From Acidimicrobiales bacterium (GTDB taxonomy: Bacteria; Actinomycetota; Acidimicrobiia; Acidimicrobiales; MedAcidi-G1), in NCBI GenBank assembly GCA_022452145.1, contig JAKURY010000015.1, positions 1 through 54,518 of the forward strand: DNA of 54,518 nucleotides, given 5' to 3'. The notes below the pieces were generated by a model. The model did not search any database, was not told where the DNA came from, and saw nothing but the letters and a program-made list of their open reading frames with translations. Positions 16,163 to 24,618 of the stretch are shown piece after piece. The translations under genes were made by a program, and so were the position numbers. How positions within the stretch are numbered: position 1 is the first letter of the stretch; every line of letters starts with the position of its first letter.

Positions 16163-17179
16163 ATGTCGACCGTCGAAGCGGTGTCGAGGGTGGCAGTCAT
16201 CGGTGCCGGCTCCTGGGGTACGACGGTGGCCGCCCTGCTGGCTCCCGTGGTGCCGACCGTGCTGTGGTCCCGGCGGGCCGACGTGGCCGCCGACGTGTCT
16301 GCCGGTCGCGGCAACCGGCGCTATCTGGACGGCTACCCGCTGCCCAGCGAGCTGGAGGCCACCGACGACCTGGCCGTGGCGGTGGGCGGCGCCGATCTGC
16401 TGGTGGTCGGCGTGCCCACCCACGGCTTCCGCCACACGCTGGAGTTGGCGGCCGCCGCCGTCGGGTCCCGGACGCCCGTGATCAGTCTGGCAAAGGGCTT
16501 CGAGCGTTCGACCGGGTTGCGGATGAGCCAGGTGGCGGCCGAGGTGCTGCCCGGTCGGCCGGTCGGCGTACTGACCGGGCCGAACCTGGCCAGGGAGATC
16601 CTGGAGGGGCGATCGGCGGCCACCGTCATCGCAGCCACGGATCCGGCCGCGGCGTCGGCCCTCCAGGGGTTGCTTGCGTCGGACCGGTTTCGGGTCTACA
16701 CCAACGAAGACCTGGTCGGCTGCGAGCTGGGTGGTGCGCTGAAGAACGTGATCGCCCTGGCCGCCGGTATGGCCGAGGGGCTCGACACCGGCGACAACGC
16801 CCGGGCCGCGCTCATCACCCGTGGCCTGGCGGAGATGACCCGGCTGGGCGTCGCCCTGGGGGGCGACCCCATGACCTTCGCCGGCCTAGCCGGCATGGGC
16901 GACGTCATGGCCACCTGCATGAGCTCCCAGAGCCGGAACCGGTGGGTGGGTGAACAGGTGGGGCGCGGTGCTGAGCCAGACCGTGTGCTGGCCGGCATGG
17001 ACCAGGTGGCCGAGGGCGTACGCACGGCCACCGTTGCCTGCGAGCTGGCTGCGAGCGTCGCCATGGAGGTGCCGGTCGCCGAGGGCGTGCGGTCGGTGTT
17101 CGACGATGGCCGGTCACCCACCGAGGTCTGGTCGGCGCTCATGGCACGGCGGACCGGCCCCGAGGTGGCGACCACCTGA
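16163..17179 (+). CDS. gpsA: NAD(P)-dependent glycerol-3-phosphate dehydrogenase
   Basis: 338 residues, the normal length. The dinucleotide loop GAGSWG (14-19), the GPNLAREI stretch, catalytic Lys194 in ALKNVIALAAG and the substrate-binding GDNARAALITRGLAEMTRLG are all present. It reduces dihydroxyacetone phosphate to sn-glycerol-3-phosphate for phospholipid synthesis. The TGA overlaps the ATG of the next gene (TGATG, 17177-17181), so the unknown 493-residue protein is translationally coupled to it. Confidence 0.95.
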   Translation: MSTVEAVSRVAVIGAGSWGTTVAALLAPVVPTVLWSRRADVAADVSAGRGNRRYLDGYPLPSELEATDDLAVAVGGADLLVVGVPTHGFRHTLELAAAAVGSRTPVISLAKGFERSTGLRMSQVAAEVLPGRPVGVLTGPNLAREILEGRSAATVIAATDPAAASALQGLLASDRFRVYTNEDLVGCELGGALKNVIALAAGMAEGLDTGDNARAALITRGLAEMTRLGVALGGDPMTFAGLAGMGDVMATCMSSQSRNRWVGEQVGRGAEPDRVLAGMDQVAEGVRTATVACELAASVAMEVPVAEGVRSVFDDGRSPTEVWSALMARRTGPEVATT

Positions 17180-18660
17180 TGGCGCGGTTGGCGGACCGAC
17201 TCCGGAGGCGTCGCGTGCCGGTTCCGGAAGCGGTGGGCACACGGTTGGGTACCGACGACGGCTTCCGGGCCGTGGTAGACGCCCGCTCGGCCGTCCAGCA
17301 GGCGGGTGCCGGCCATCGAGTCGAGTGGTGGATCGGGGGCGACGACCGGTGGTACGCGCCGGCCGTGGAGGCGGCGGTGCGCCAGGACAGACCCGGTCCG
17401 GCGCCCGTGCTGGAGACCCGCATGCGCGTTGCCGGCGGCGACGTGGTGGCCACGACCTGGGCCGCGGTGGCTAGCGGGTCGAGCGGTCCTGCGGTGATGG
17501 TGGAGCTGGTCAACGAGACGCCGGTTCCGGTTGCCGTGGCGGTGACGGTGCAGGCCGCCACCGGCGGAGCGATACGCCGCCTGGCCGTGGACGGGCGGCG
17601 CCTGCTGGTCGACGGGAAGACGGCGGTGGTCGTGGACCGGGAGCCCGGCCGCTACGCCGTGGTCGACGCGGCGGCAGACCTATGGGAAACGGTGACCGGC
17701 GGTCGGGCCGTGACCGTCCCCCCGGATCCCGTCAGGTGTCGGATCGGCGCTGCGGCCGGTGCGCTGGTCGTCCCGTTGCCCCACCGGACCGCCCTCCGGT
17801 TCGCGGTGCCGGCAGGCGACCTCCTGGACAACCCGTCGGCGGTGTTCCCCACGGCGGAACGGGTCGCCGCGGGATGGGCGGGTCGACTGGCCGATGCGGC
17901 CACCGTGGACCTGCCGGACCCACTGATGGCGTCAGGAGCGCACCGGGACCTCGTCGACCTCCTGCTGGCCGATCCGACCCCGGCCGGGTCCGTCGAGCTC
18001 TGCCGCTGGGGGCTGGCCCGCGCCGCCGTGGAGCGCCTGGTACACGCCTCCGGTCCTCCCGGCGACCGGTTGGTGGCCGCAGCCCGGCTCTGGCGCCTCG
18101 GGCGTGAGCCGTCGTGGTTTACCGGACCCGCCGGGATTCCGTTGGATGACCTGGTCCGGTCGGCGGTAGATGCCCAGGCCGCCCGATGGGCCCTGGGCCG
18201 CATGTCCGGACTCTTCGCGGCTCTCGGCGACGCCCAGGCGGCCGCCGATGCCGGACTTCTGGCTGACGTGGCCGGACCGCCGGACCTCGTGGCGGCCGAC
18301 GCCCCCACGGCATCGGTGCGCGCACTGGCCGACCGGCTGGCCAACACGTCGACGGATGGGTTGGACCTGCTCGGTGACGTTCCGGATGCCTGGTTGGGAG
18401 GCGGCGTCGAGGTACACGGGCTGGCCACCCCACACGGGCGCCTCGGCTTCGCCATCCGGTGGCACGGTGAGCGACCGGCCCTGCTCTGGGAACTGGAGCG
18501 CCACGACGACCGTCCGGTGGTCCTGCGGGTCCCGGGCCTAGACACCGCCTTCTCCACAGTCGAGGCTTCGGGAGAGGTCCTGCTGGCCGCCCCGGCGGGT
18601 CGGGTGCCGTCGCCCCGCCGGTCGTCCGGGTCGTCGCCCGATGGGGGATCGTTCTCCTAG
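17179..18660 (+). CDS. Unidentified 493-residue protein coupled to gpsA
   Basis: Not recognised. No signal peptide and no membrane helix. Residues 1-220 are rich in beta-strand patterns (VMVELVNETPVPVAVAVTVQA, RRLAVDGRRLLVDGKTAVVVD) suggestive of an immunoglobulin-like or sandwich domain; residues 230-380 are Ala/Leu-rich and helical with no identified repeat unit; the end (from about 400: VEVHGLATPHGRLGFAIRWHGERPALLWEL) is again beta-like. The C-terminal tail is Ser/Gly/Pro-rich. One base overlaps gpsA, and its TAG stop is part of the rnhB -10 element. Position between gpsA and rnhB suggests a housekeeping rather than an accessory role. Confidence 0.75.
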   Translation: MARLADRLRRRRVPVPEAVGTRLGTDDGFRAVVDARSAVQQAGAGHRVEWWIGGDDRWYAPAVEAAVRQDRPGPAPVLETRMRVAGGDVVATTWAAVASGSSGPAVMVELVNETPVPVAVAVTVQAATGGAIRRLAVDGRRLLVDGKTAVVVDREPGRYAVVDAAADLWETVTGGRAVTVPPDPVRCRIGAAAGALVVPLPHRTALRFAVPAGDLLDNPSAVFPTAERVAAGWAGRLADAATVDLPDPLMASGAHRDLVDLLLADPTPAGSVELCRWGLARAAVERLVHASGPPGDRLVAAARLWRLGREPSWFTGPAGIPLDDLVRSAVDAQAARWALGRMSGLFAALGDAQAAADAGLLADVAGPPDLVAADAPTASVRALADRLANTSTDGLDLLGDVPDAWLGGGVEVHGLATPHGRLGFAIRWHGERPALLWELERHDDRPVVLRVPGLDTAFSTVEASGEVLLAAPAGRVPSPRRSSGSSPDGGSFS

Positions 18661-18663
18661 GGT
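18658..18663 (+). promoter_or_regulatory. Leaderless -10 element TAGGGT for rnhB, overlapping an upstream stop codon
   Basis: TAGGGT begins with the TAG stop of the 493-residue gene and is followed by 6 bases and ATG 18670. Confidence 0.5.
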
Positions 18664-18669
18664 CGACCC

Positions 18670-19365
18670 ATGGCCGGTCGACCCCGCATGCGGGCAGCCC
18701 TGAGGGGCAGGGCCCCGGGGCTGGTCGCGGAACGCGAGTTGTGGGATGCCGGCCACCGGGTGGTCGCAGGTCTCGACGAGGTCGGCAGGGGTGCATGGGC
18801 CGGCCCGCTCACCGTCGGGGTGGTGGTCCCCGACCGGATCCGGCGCATCACAGGGGTCAGGGACTCCAAGATGCTCACCGAGCCCGAGAGGGAGGCCCTC
18901 TTCGGCCGCATAACCGCATGGGCCGAGGCGTGGTCTGTAGGGCATGCCAGCAACGACGAGTGCGATGACCTGGGCATGTCCGATGCCCAGCGGCTGGCGG
19001 CCCGCCGGGCACTGGAAGGCCTCGGCATCACCGTGGACCGGGTGGTCCTGGACGGCAGGTGGGACTTCGTGGGTGGGGGACGGGCCCGTACCATCGTGCG
19101 GGGTGACTCCACCAGCCTCTCGATAGCGGCGGCCTCCGTGGTGGCCAAGGTGACCCGCGACCGGATCCTGCGTGACGCCGACCGCCTCCACCCGGGCTTC
19201 GGGTTCGCCGAGTCCAAGGGCTATCCCAGTCCGGTCCACAGGGCCGCGCTGGCACAACGGGGTGCCACCACCTACCACCGGCGCTCCTGGTCGTTCATGC
19301 ACGGGCTCCCGGCGATCGGCGAACCACCCCGGGATCGGGCCGGCGCCCCGCCCCGCCTGTTCTGA
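18670..19365 (+). CDS. rnhB: Ribonuclease HII
   Basis: 231 residues. The active-site carboxylates are visible: Asp36-Glu37 in GLDEVGRG, Asp128 in VVLDGRWDF and Asp146 in RGDSTSLSIAAASVVAKVTRD. The motif DSKMLTEPERE and the C-terminal GFAESKGYPSPVHRAAL are characteristic. It removes RNA embedded in DNA (misincorporated ribonucleotides, primers) in the cytoplasm. ATG 18670 fits the adjacent -10. Confidence 0.93.
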   Translation: MAGRPRMRAALRGRAPGLVAERELWDAGHRVVAGLDEVGRGAWAGPLTVGVVVPDRIRRITGVRDSKMLTEPEREALFGRITAWAEAWSVGHASNDECDDLGMSDAQRLAARRALEGLGITVDRVVLDGRWDFVGGGRARTIVRGDSTSLSIAAASVVAKVTRDRILRDADRLHPGFGFAESKGYPSPVHRAALAQRGATTYHRRSWSFMHGLPAIGEPPRDRAGAPPRLF

Positions 19366-19417
19366 CCCGGCTTCGCCCGTACAGGCCCCGCCTTCGCCGA
19401 TACGGACGCGGCGTCGC

Positions 19418-19423
19418 TACCGT
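19418..19423 (+). promoter_or_regulatory. Leaderless -10 element TACCGT
   Basis: TACCGT is followed by 7 bases and GTG 19431. Confidence 0.5.
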
Positions 19424-19430
19424 TTCGTAC

Positions 19431-19850
19431 GTGCAGCGCACCGTTCGACTCCTGTGGCTCCTGGTCGGTTGGACGGCCATCGTGTGGGTCGGCCGCATCC
19501 GCAACCTCGTCGGCGACGCCGACATCACCGGCGGGGCCAGGGCCTGGCGGATCGTGGTCGCCGTACTCTTCCTGGGCTTGGCCGCCGTGGTCGCCACGGT
19601 GCCCCTCGGGCTCTGGCACCGTCGCCCCCTGGGCTCGACACGGCTGGTCGCCATCTTCTGCCTCTGGACGATCGCCTTCTGGTCCGTCCGGGGTGCCGGC
19701 CTCCTGCTAGGTGACCATGAGGCCGGCTTCAAGGTGGTCCACACGGTGCTGGCCGGCGTTTCCATCGCGCTGGCGGTGCTCCTGCAGCGCGCCGACCGGA
19801 GGCTGGCCGTCGACGCCGCGGCGCACCGAGCCGCCGCCGACGACCGCTAG
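19431..19850 (+). CDS. Small four-helix membrane protein, unknown
   Basis: 139 residues. Four hydrophobic segments (LLWLLVGWTAIVWVG, IVVAVLFLGLAAVVATVPLGLW, LVAIFCLWTIAFWSVRGAGLLLG and VVHTVLAGVSIALAVLLQ) with Arg-rich cytoplasmic loops. The C-terminal 25 residues are Ala/Arg/Asp-rich and soluble. No family is recognised. The GTG start follows a clean leaderless -10. Confidence 0.7.
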   Translation: MQRTVRLLWLLVGWTAIVWVGRIRNLVGDADITGGARAWRIVVAVLFLGLAAVVATVPLGLWHRRPLGSTRLVAIFCLWTIAFWSVRGAGLLLGDHEAGFKVVHTVLAGVSIALAVLLQRADRRLAVDAAAHRAAADDR

Positions 19851-19862
19851 CCTGACCGCCCT

Positions 19863-20198
19863 ATGGGTCAGCCGGTCACCGTCGTCAGCAAGCCGTCGTC
19901 GCGTGCCGGGATCGTCCGGTACGAGACCAACCGTGCCCTAACCGGCATGGGCCACGAGCGCTACAGCGCCGGAGACGAGGTTGCGGGGACCACGCCGGCC
20001 GACGAGCTGGCCCGACGGCTGTTCGCCCGCGGCGGGATCGCCCGGGTGCATGTGAACGGCAACATCGTGACCATCCAGCTGGCCGACGTCGAAGCCGATG
20101 CCGACGGGATCGATGAGGTCATCGCCAGCCTCTACCTCTACTGGGTGGAGGGCGTCGAGGTTCCCGGCGACGACGAGTTGACCGACGTAGCGGGCTGA
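19863..20198 (+). CDS. Nfu N-terminal-domain-like protein
   Basis: 111 residues. The pattern GIVRYETNRALTGMGHERY then PADELARRLFARGGIARVHVNGNIVTIQ resembles the Nfu/NifU N-terminal (Nfu_N) domain, in which a short beta-alpha unit ends in VxxVxxxxNxITI. The C-terminal iron-sulfur scaffold domain with its CxxC is absent: the protein has no cysteine at all. So any role in cluster assembly would be as a partner and not as a scaffold. It lies 12 bases after the membrane protein gene. Confidence 0.6.
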   Translation: MGQPVTVVSKPSSRAGIVRYETNRALTGMGHERYSAGDEVAGTTPADELARRLFARGGIARVHVNGNIVTIQLADVEADADGIDEVIASLYLYWVEGVEVPGDDELTDVAG

Positions 20199-20244
20199 CG
20201 CCCACTGGGGCGCCATCGGCGATCCCGCACCAGACTCGGTGGCC

Positions 20245-21477
20245 ATGGGAGTGCTGCCGGTCGACGTCCATCCCTCCGAGGTAGGCCTGGATGCCACCCG
20301 CCTTGGGAGGGTGGCCGACTTCGCCCGGGCCTTCGTGGACGACGGCCACATGGTGGGCACCGACGTGCTGGTTGCCCGCCACGGCCGCGTGGTGCTCCGT
20401 TCCACGTCCGGCCTGGCCGACCGGGAGAACTCGGTTCCCGTGGCCGACGACACCCTGTGGCGGATCTTCTCGATGACCAAGCCGATTACCTCGGTGGCCG
20501 TGATGCAGCTGGTGGAGGAGGGGCGCCTCAGGTTGCGCGACCCGGTCTCCGGCGTCCTGCCCGAGTTCGCCGACCCGCGGGTGTTTGTGGGCGGGACCGC
20601 TGATGTCCCGGAGGTGGTGCCAGCCGATCGCCCCATCGCCATTGCCGACCTGCTCAGCCACACCTCGGGCCTCAGCTACTCCATCCTGGACCAGCACCCG
20701 GTGGATGAGATGTACCGGCGCGCCGGACTGGCGACGCTGGAGCGTGGGGGAACCCTGGCCGACACGATCACCCGGCTGGCCGCCCTCCCGCTCCGCCACC
20801 AGCCGGGGACCCGGTGGTCGTACTCCATGGCCACCGACGTGTTGGGCCGCGTCGTCGAGGTGCTGGACGACCGACCGTTCGCCGACTGCCTCGCCGAGAG
20901 GGTGCTGCAACCCCTGGGCATGCACGACACGTCGTTCCGGGTGCCCGACGAGCGGGTGGACCGCCTGTCCTCCTGCTACGGCTTCGCTCCGGGTGCCGCA
21001 CCGGCCCTGGTGGATTCCGGCCCGACGAGCGCCTTCCGGGAGCCGTCGTGGCACAGCGGCGGCGGCGGGCTGGTTTCGACGACCGGCGACTACCACCGGT
21101 TCTGCAGCGCCCTGGTGGGCGGCGGCATGCTGGACGGAGCACGCATCCTGGGGCCGCGGACGCTGCGCTCCATGATGGCCAACCACCTGCCGGGAGGCGC
21201 CCACCTGGACCAGGTCGGCGATCCGCTGTACACGCCGGGCTTCTTCGCCGGTTGTGGCTTCGGGCTGGGGTTCGCCACCGTGGAGGATCCGGCGGCCGGG
21301 AGGATCCTCGCCTCGCGTGGAGAGGCGTCGTGGGGTGGCATGGCCAGCACCGCCTTCTGGGTCGACCCGGTGGAGGGGATCCACGCGGTGTTCATGACCC
21401 AGCTGGTGCCGTCTGGTACCCACGTGTCGCTGCGCTGGGACCTGCGCACGCTCGTCAACCAGGCGATCCTGGACTGA
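20245..21477 (+). CDS. Serine beta-lactamase-like esterase (class C fold)
   Basis: 410 residues from ATG 20245 (GTG 20239 is an alternative; CAGACT at 20231-20236 fits the ATG better). Nucleophile Ser77 and Lys80 lie in the SMTK motif (SxxK); Tyr193 in WSYSMATDVLG is the general base of the YxN-like motif, with Met in the middle position, and GEASWGG near the end replaces the KTG triad. This combination is typical of EstB-type esterases and other hydrolases rather than true beta-lactamases. There is no signal peptide, so it acts in the cytoplasm. It precedes the RNA methyltransferase gene by two bases. Confidence 0.87.
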   Translation: MGVLPVDVHPSEVGLDATRLGRVADFARAFVDDGHMVGTDVLVARHGRVVLRSTSGLADRENSVPVADDTLWRIFSMTKPITSVAVMQLVEEGRLRLRDPVSGVLPEFADPRVFVGGTADVPEVVPADRPIAIADLLSHTSGLSYSILDQHPVDEMYRRAGLATLERGGTLADTITRLAALPLRHQPGTRWSYSMATDVLGRVVEVLDDRPFADCLAERVLQPLGMHDTSFRVPDERVDRLSSCYGFAPGAAPALVDSGPTSAFREPSWHSGGGGLVSTTGDYHRFCSALVGGGMLDGARILGPRTLRSMMANHLPGGAHLDQVGDPLYTPGFFAGCGFGLGFATVEDPAAGRILASRGEASWGGMASTAFWVDPVEGIHAVFMTQLVPSGTHVSLRWDLRTLVNQAILD

Positions 21478-21479
21478 AC

Positions 21480-22094
21480 GTGGCTGACGAGGTCGGCGTC
21501 GGGCCACACCCGGAACCCTGGCCGGACGACCCGCGGCTGGACCCGGAGCTGTTGGCTGGTGGTGACAGGCGCAACGTCGTGGACGGCTACCGGTACTGGT
21601 CTCGGGAGGCCATCGTGGCTGAGCTGGACAGCCGTCGCCACCCGTTCCACGTGGCGGTGGAGAACTGGGAGCACGACCTCAACATCGGCACGGTGGTGCG
21701 CAACGCCAACGCCTTCATGGCCGCCGGGGTGCACATAGTGGGTCGCCGCCGGTGGAACCGTCGGGGCGCCATGGTCACCGACCGCTACCAGCACGTGACC
21801 CACCACCCGGACGTGGCCGACCTGGTGGCTTGGGCGGATACTGCTGGCCTGGACGTGGTCGGGATCGACAACCTGCCCGGTTCGGTGCCGCTGGAGTCGA
21901 CGGTGCTGCCCGAACGGTGCGTGCTGGTGTTCGGACAGGAGGGTCCCGGCCTCTCCGACGCGGTGCGGGAGGTGGCGACGATGGTCTGCTCGATTGCCCA
22001 GTACGGGTCCACCCGGTCGATCAACGCCGGGGTGGCATCGGGCATTGCCATGCACGCCTGGATCCGCCAGCACGCCGGCCCGCCACCGTCGTGA
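21480..22094 (+). CDS. SpoU/TrmH-family RNA 2'-O-methyltransferase
   Basis: 204 residues from GTG 21480. The three SPOUT motifs are present: NIGTVVRNANAFMAAG (motif 1), CVLVFGQEGPGLSD (motif 2) and AQYGSTRSINAGVASGIAMHAW (motif 3), which forms the trefoil-knot SAM site. It lacks the N-terminal L30e-like RNA-binding domain of RlmB/TsnR enzymes. Target tRNA or rRNA nucleotide unknown. The ribosome reaches GTG 21480 two bases after the esterase stop, so coupling is likely. Confidence 0.88.
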   Translation: MADEVGVGPHPEPWPDDPRLDPELLAGGDRRNVVDGYRYWSREAIVAELDSRRHPFHVAVENWEHDLNIGTVVRNANAFMAAGVHIVGRRRWNRRGAMVTDRYQHVTHHPDVADLVAWADTAGLDVVGIDNLPGSVPLESTVLPERCVLVFGQEGPGLSDAVREVATMVCSIAQYGSTRSINAGVASGIAMHAWIRQHAGPPPS

Positions 22095-22111
22095 GGCCAC
22101 GGGCCCCCTTG

Positions 22112-22139
22112 CCAGTATCGAACATATGTTCGATACTGG
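22112..22139. promoter_or_regulatory. LexA (SOS) box upstream of imuA, within a perfect 28-bp palindrome
   Basis: The core TCGAACATATGTTCGA (22118-22133) matches the actinobacterial LexA consensus TCGAAC-N4-GTTCGA. It is extended by a further six bases on each side into a perfect 28-base dyad. It ends four bases before the imuA GTG (22143), so a bound repressor would cover the promoter. Confidence 0.9.
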
Positions 22140-22142
22140 GAT

Positions 22143-22895
22143 GTGGCCACACCCCTTCGGTTTCCCTCCTCCCTGTTCGCCGAGCCCGACCCCTTCGACG
22201 ACGTGGGGGACGGGGAGCGGATCGGGCCGGACGCTGAACCGACCCGACTGCGGCCGGTGCCCCCGGCGGCCGCCCGTCGGGTCCGGCCCACCATGCTGGC
22301 CGTCGACCGGACCCTGCCGGTGCTGCCGGCCCTCGGCGGGCTGTTCCCGGGGGGACTCCGCCGGGGCACCACGATCGGCGTATCGGGGGTGGGAGCTCGC
22401 TCCCTGGCCATCGCCCTGATGGTCCGGGCCACGACCACCGGATCGTGGGTGGCCGTCGTCGGGGACCCCGACCTGGGCCTGGCGGCGGCGGCCGGGCAGG
22501 GCCTGGCCCTGGAGCGTCTGGTGATGGTGGACGTCCCGGATCCGACGGCGTGGGGACCGGTGGTGGCCACCCTTGTCGGGGCTTTCGACCTCGTCATGGT
22601 GGCGCCTCGGCACCGTGTCGGGGCGGCCGACGTCCGCCGCCTGGCAGCCCGGTGCCGGGAACGGGGTTCGGTGCTGCTGCGCCTCGGCGATGGCCCGTGG
22701 CCCGGTCGCCTCGACCTGCGCCTGGTCGTGGGTGGGGCCGCGTGGGTCGGGCCTGACGGTGGGCACGGACGGTTGTGCTCCAGACGGGCAGGGGTGACGG
22801 CCTCGGGTCGGGGGATGGAATACACAGGTCGCCGTACGGAGCTGCTGCTGCCCGGTCCGGACGGGGTCACGGCCGGGGTCACGACCGGGGCGTGA
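22143..22895 (+). CDS. imuA: ImuA, RecA-like mutasome accessory protein
   Basis: 250 residues from GTG 22143. The layout LPVLPALGGLFPGGLRRGTTIGVSGVG... followed by AVVGDPDLGLAAAAGQGLALERLVMVDVP is that of the actinobacterial ImuA (ImuA') RecA-fold family. The would-be Walker A (GVSGVGARS, residues about 80-88) lacks the Lys, so ATP binding is doubtful. ImuA works with ImuB and DnaE2 in SOS-induced translesion synthesis. Its stop overlaps the imuB start (GTGA, 22892-22895). The LexA box just upstream indicates DNA-damage induction. Confidence 0.82.
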   Translation: MATPLRFPSSLFAEPDPFDDVGDGERIGPDAEPTRLRPVPPAAARRVRPTMLAVDRTLPVLPALGGLFPGGLRRGTTIGVSGVGARSLAIALMVRATTTGSWVAVVGDPDLGLAAAAGQGLALERLVMVDVPDPTAWGPVVATLVGAFDLVMVAPRHRVGAADVRRLAARCRERGSVLLRLGDGPWPGRLDLRLVVGGAAWVGPDGGHGRLCSRRAGVTASGRGMEYTGRRTELLLPGPDGVTAGVTTGA

Positions 22896-24550
22896 GCGGC
22901 GCGGCCGATGCTCCGGGCGGGGTCCGGACCCTGGTGGTCCGGTGTCCCGACTGGCCGTTGACGGCCCTGGGGGTCGAGCCCTCCGAGCCTGTGGTGGTCC
23001 TGGCCGCCGGGCGGGTGTTGGCCACCACGGTCGCTGCCCGGAAGGCCGGGGTGGCCCGGGGACAGCGGCGCCGTGAGGCCCGGTTCAGGTGCCCCGAGGT
23101 CCGGGTGCTGGAGCGCGACGACGCCCGGGAGGCTCGCAGGTTCGAGGCCGTGGCAGCGGCCCTGGGAGATGTCACCCCGTGGCTCGAGGTGTGGCGTCCC
23201 GGGTTGTGCGCCTTCGGGGTCCGGGGTCCGGTCCGCCTGTCCGGCGGCGAGGCGAACCTGGTCCGCCGAACCGCCCGGGTGGTGGCCGTGGCGCTCGACG
23301 ACCTGGTGGGATCGGCTGCCGACCATCCGGGTTGCGGGATCGGGGTGGCAGACGGGGGGTTCGCCGCCGGCCTGGCTGCCGGAACGGCCGACGCCTCGGT
23401 GGTCGACGGGGGCGGGGCGGTGGTGGTCCCCCCGGGTGGGACGCCGGCCTTCCTGGCCCCGCTGCCACCCGCGGTGCTGGGGCGCCCGGCGCTGGCGGAC
23501 GTGCTGGTCCGCCTGGGGTTGGACACCCTGGGGGCGTTCGCTGCCCTGCCCGCCACCGACGTCCTGGCCCGCTTCGGGGCCGAGGGGCGCGACGCCCACC
23601 GCCTGGCCTCGGGAATCGACGAGCGGTCACCGGAGAGGAGGCCGATACCGCCGGACCTGGCTGTGTCCGTGGCCTTCGACCCACCGGTGGAGCGGATCGA
23701 CCGGGCGGCGTTCGCCGCCCGGTCCCTGGCCGAGGCCCTCCATGGTCGGCTGTCGGGTCGTGGCCTGGCCTGCACCCGGGTGGTGGTCGAGGTCGAGACG
23801 GAGCACGGGGAACGGCTGGACCGGCGCTGGCGGGACGAGGGTGTGCTGGGCCCGGGGGCGGTGGCCGACCGGGTGCGATGGCAGTTGGAGGGGTGGCTCC
23901 ACGGACCGCCAACCGTCCGACCCACCTCGGGGATCACCAGGCTGATCCTCATCCCTGACGAGGTGGTGCCGGCCACCGGTCGCCAGGTGGGGTTCTGGGG
24001 TGGAGCGTCGGCGGCCGATGAGCGGGCGGCCCGGGCCTGCAGCAGGGTGGAGGGCCTGTTAGGTCCCGGGTCGGTGCGGGTGCCGGAGTGGCGGGGCGGC
24101 CGGGACCCGGGGGAGTGCCTTGCCCTGGTGCCGTTCGACGGCTGGGAGGGCGACGGGTCCGACGATCCGTCCCGGGTGGTGGCCGCAGCGGCCGACGGAC
24201 CACCGTGGCCCGGGGCACTACCCGGCCCCCTGCCGGCCGCCATCCACGCCGAGCCGGCCGCCGTCGAGGTGTGCGACGTCGCCGGTCGACCGGTGACGGT
24301 CGACGGGCGGGGGGTGTTGTCGGCACCACCGCACCTGTTGGTGCCGGCCTCCGGTCCGGTCGGATCGGAGGCCACAGCGGCCGGGGACCGGGTGGTGGCC
24401 TGGGCTGGGCCGTGGCCGCTGCACGAGCGGTGGTGGGATCCGGGACGCCGGCGGCGCCGTGTCCGCCTCCAGGTGGTGACCGCCGACGGGACGGCCCGCC
24501 TGGTCGTGCTGGAGGGCGGCCTGTGGAGCATTGCCGCGACCTACGACTGA
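22892..24550 (+). CDS. imuB: ImuB, catalytically inactive Y-family polymerase homologue
   Basis: 552 residues from GTG 22892, which overlaps the imuA stop. It has the Y-family (UmuC/DinB) fold, with a little-finger-like region from about 260. The N-terminal VRCPDWPLTALG replaces the DxDxF metal motif and no SxDE is present, so it cannot polymerise, as known for ImuB. A beta-clamp-binding motif QVGFWG (residues 365-370) corresponds to QLPLWG of mycobacterial ImuB. It serves as an adaptor joining DnaE2 and the clamp at lesions. The last 63 bases of the gene including the stop are duplicated downstream. Confidence 0.9.
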   Translation: MSGAADAPGGVRTLVVRCPDWPLTALGVEPSEPVVVLAAGRVLATTVAARKAGVARGQRRREARFRCPEVRVLERDDAREARRFEAVAAALGDVTPWLEVWRPGLCAFGVRGPVRLSGGEANLVRRTARVVAVALDDLVGSAADHPGCGIGVADGGFAAGLAAGTADASVVDGGGAVVVPPGGTPAFLAPLPPAVLGRPALADVLVRLGLDTLGAFAALPATDVLARFGAEGRDAHRLASGIDERSPERRPIPPDLAVSVAFDPPVERIDRAAFAARSLAEALHGRLSGRGLACTRVVVEVETEHGERLDRRWRDEGVLGPGAVADRVRWQLEGWLHGPPTVRPTSGITRLILIPDEVVPATGRQVGFWGGASAADERAARACSRVEGLLGPGSVRVPEWRGGRDPGECLALVPFDGWEGDGSDDPSRVVAAAADGPPWPGALPGPLPAAIHAEPAAVEVCDVAGRPVTVDGRGVLSAPPHLLVPASGPVGSEATAAGDRVVAWAGPWPLHERWWDPGRRRRRVRLQVVTADGTARLVVLEGGLWSIAATYD

Positions 24551-24618
24551 GCTCCGGACGGCCCGCCTGGTCGTGCTGGAGGGCGGCCTGTGGAGCATTG
24601 CCGCGACCTACGACTGAG
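24489..24618. repeat. Tandem duplication of the imuB 3' end
   Basis: A 63-base sequence covering the last 20 imuB codons, the TGA and one further base (24489-24551) is repeated identically at 24556-24618 after 4 bases. The second copy lies after the stop and has no start codon of its own. The two copies are 100 percent identical, so the duplication is recent or maintained. Confidence 0.95.

Noticed and set aside
20245-21477. Beta-lactam resistance gene
   Set aside because: SxxK is present, but the KTG motif is replaced by WGG and there is no signal peptide, which points to a cytoplasmic esterase.
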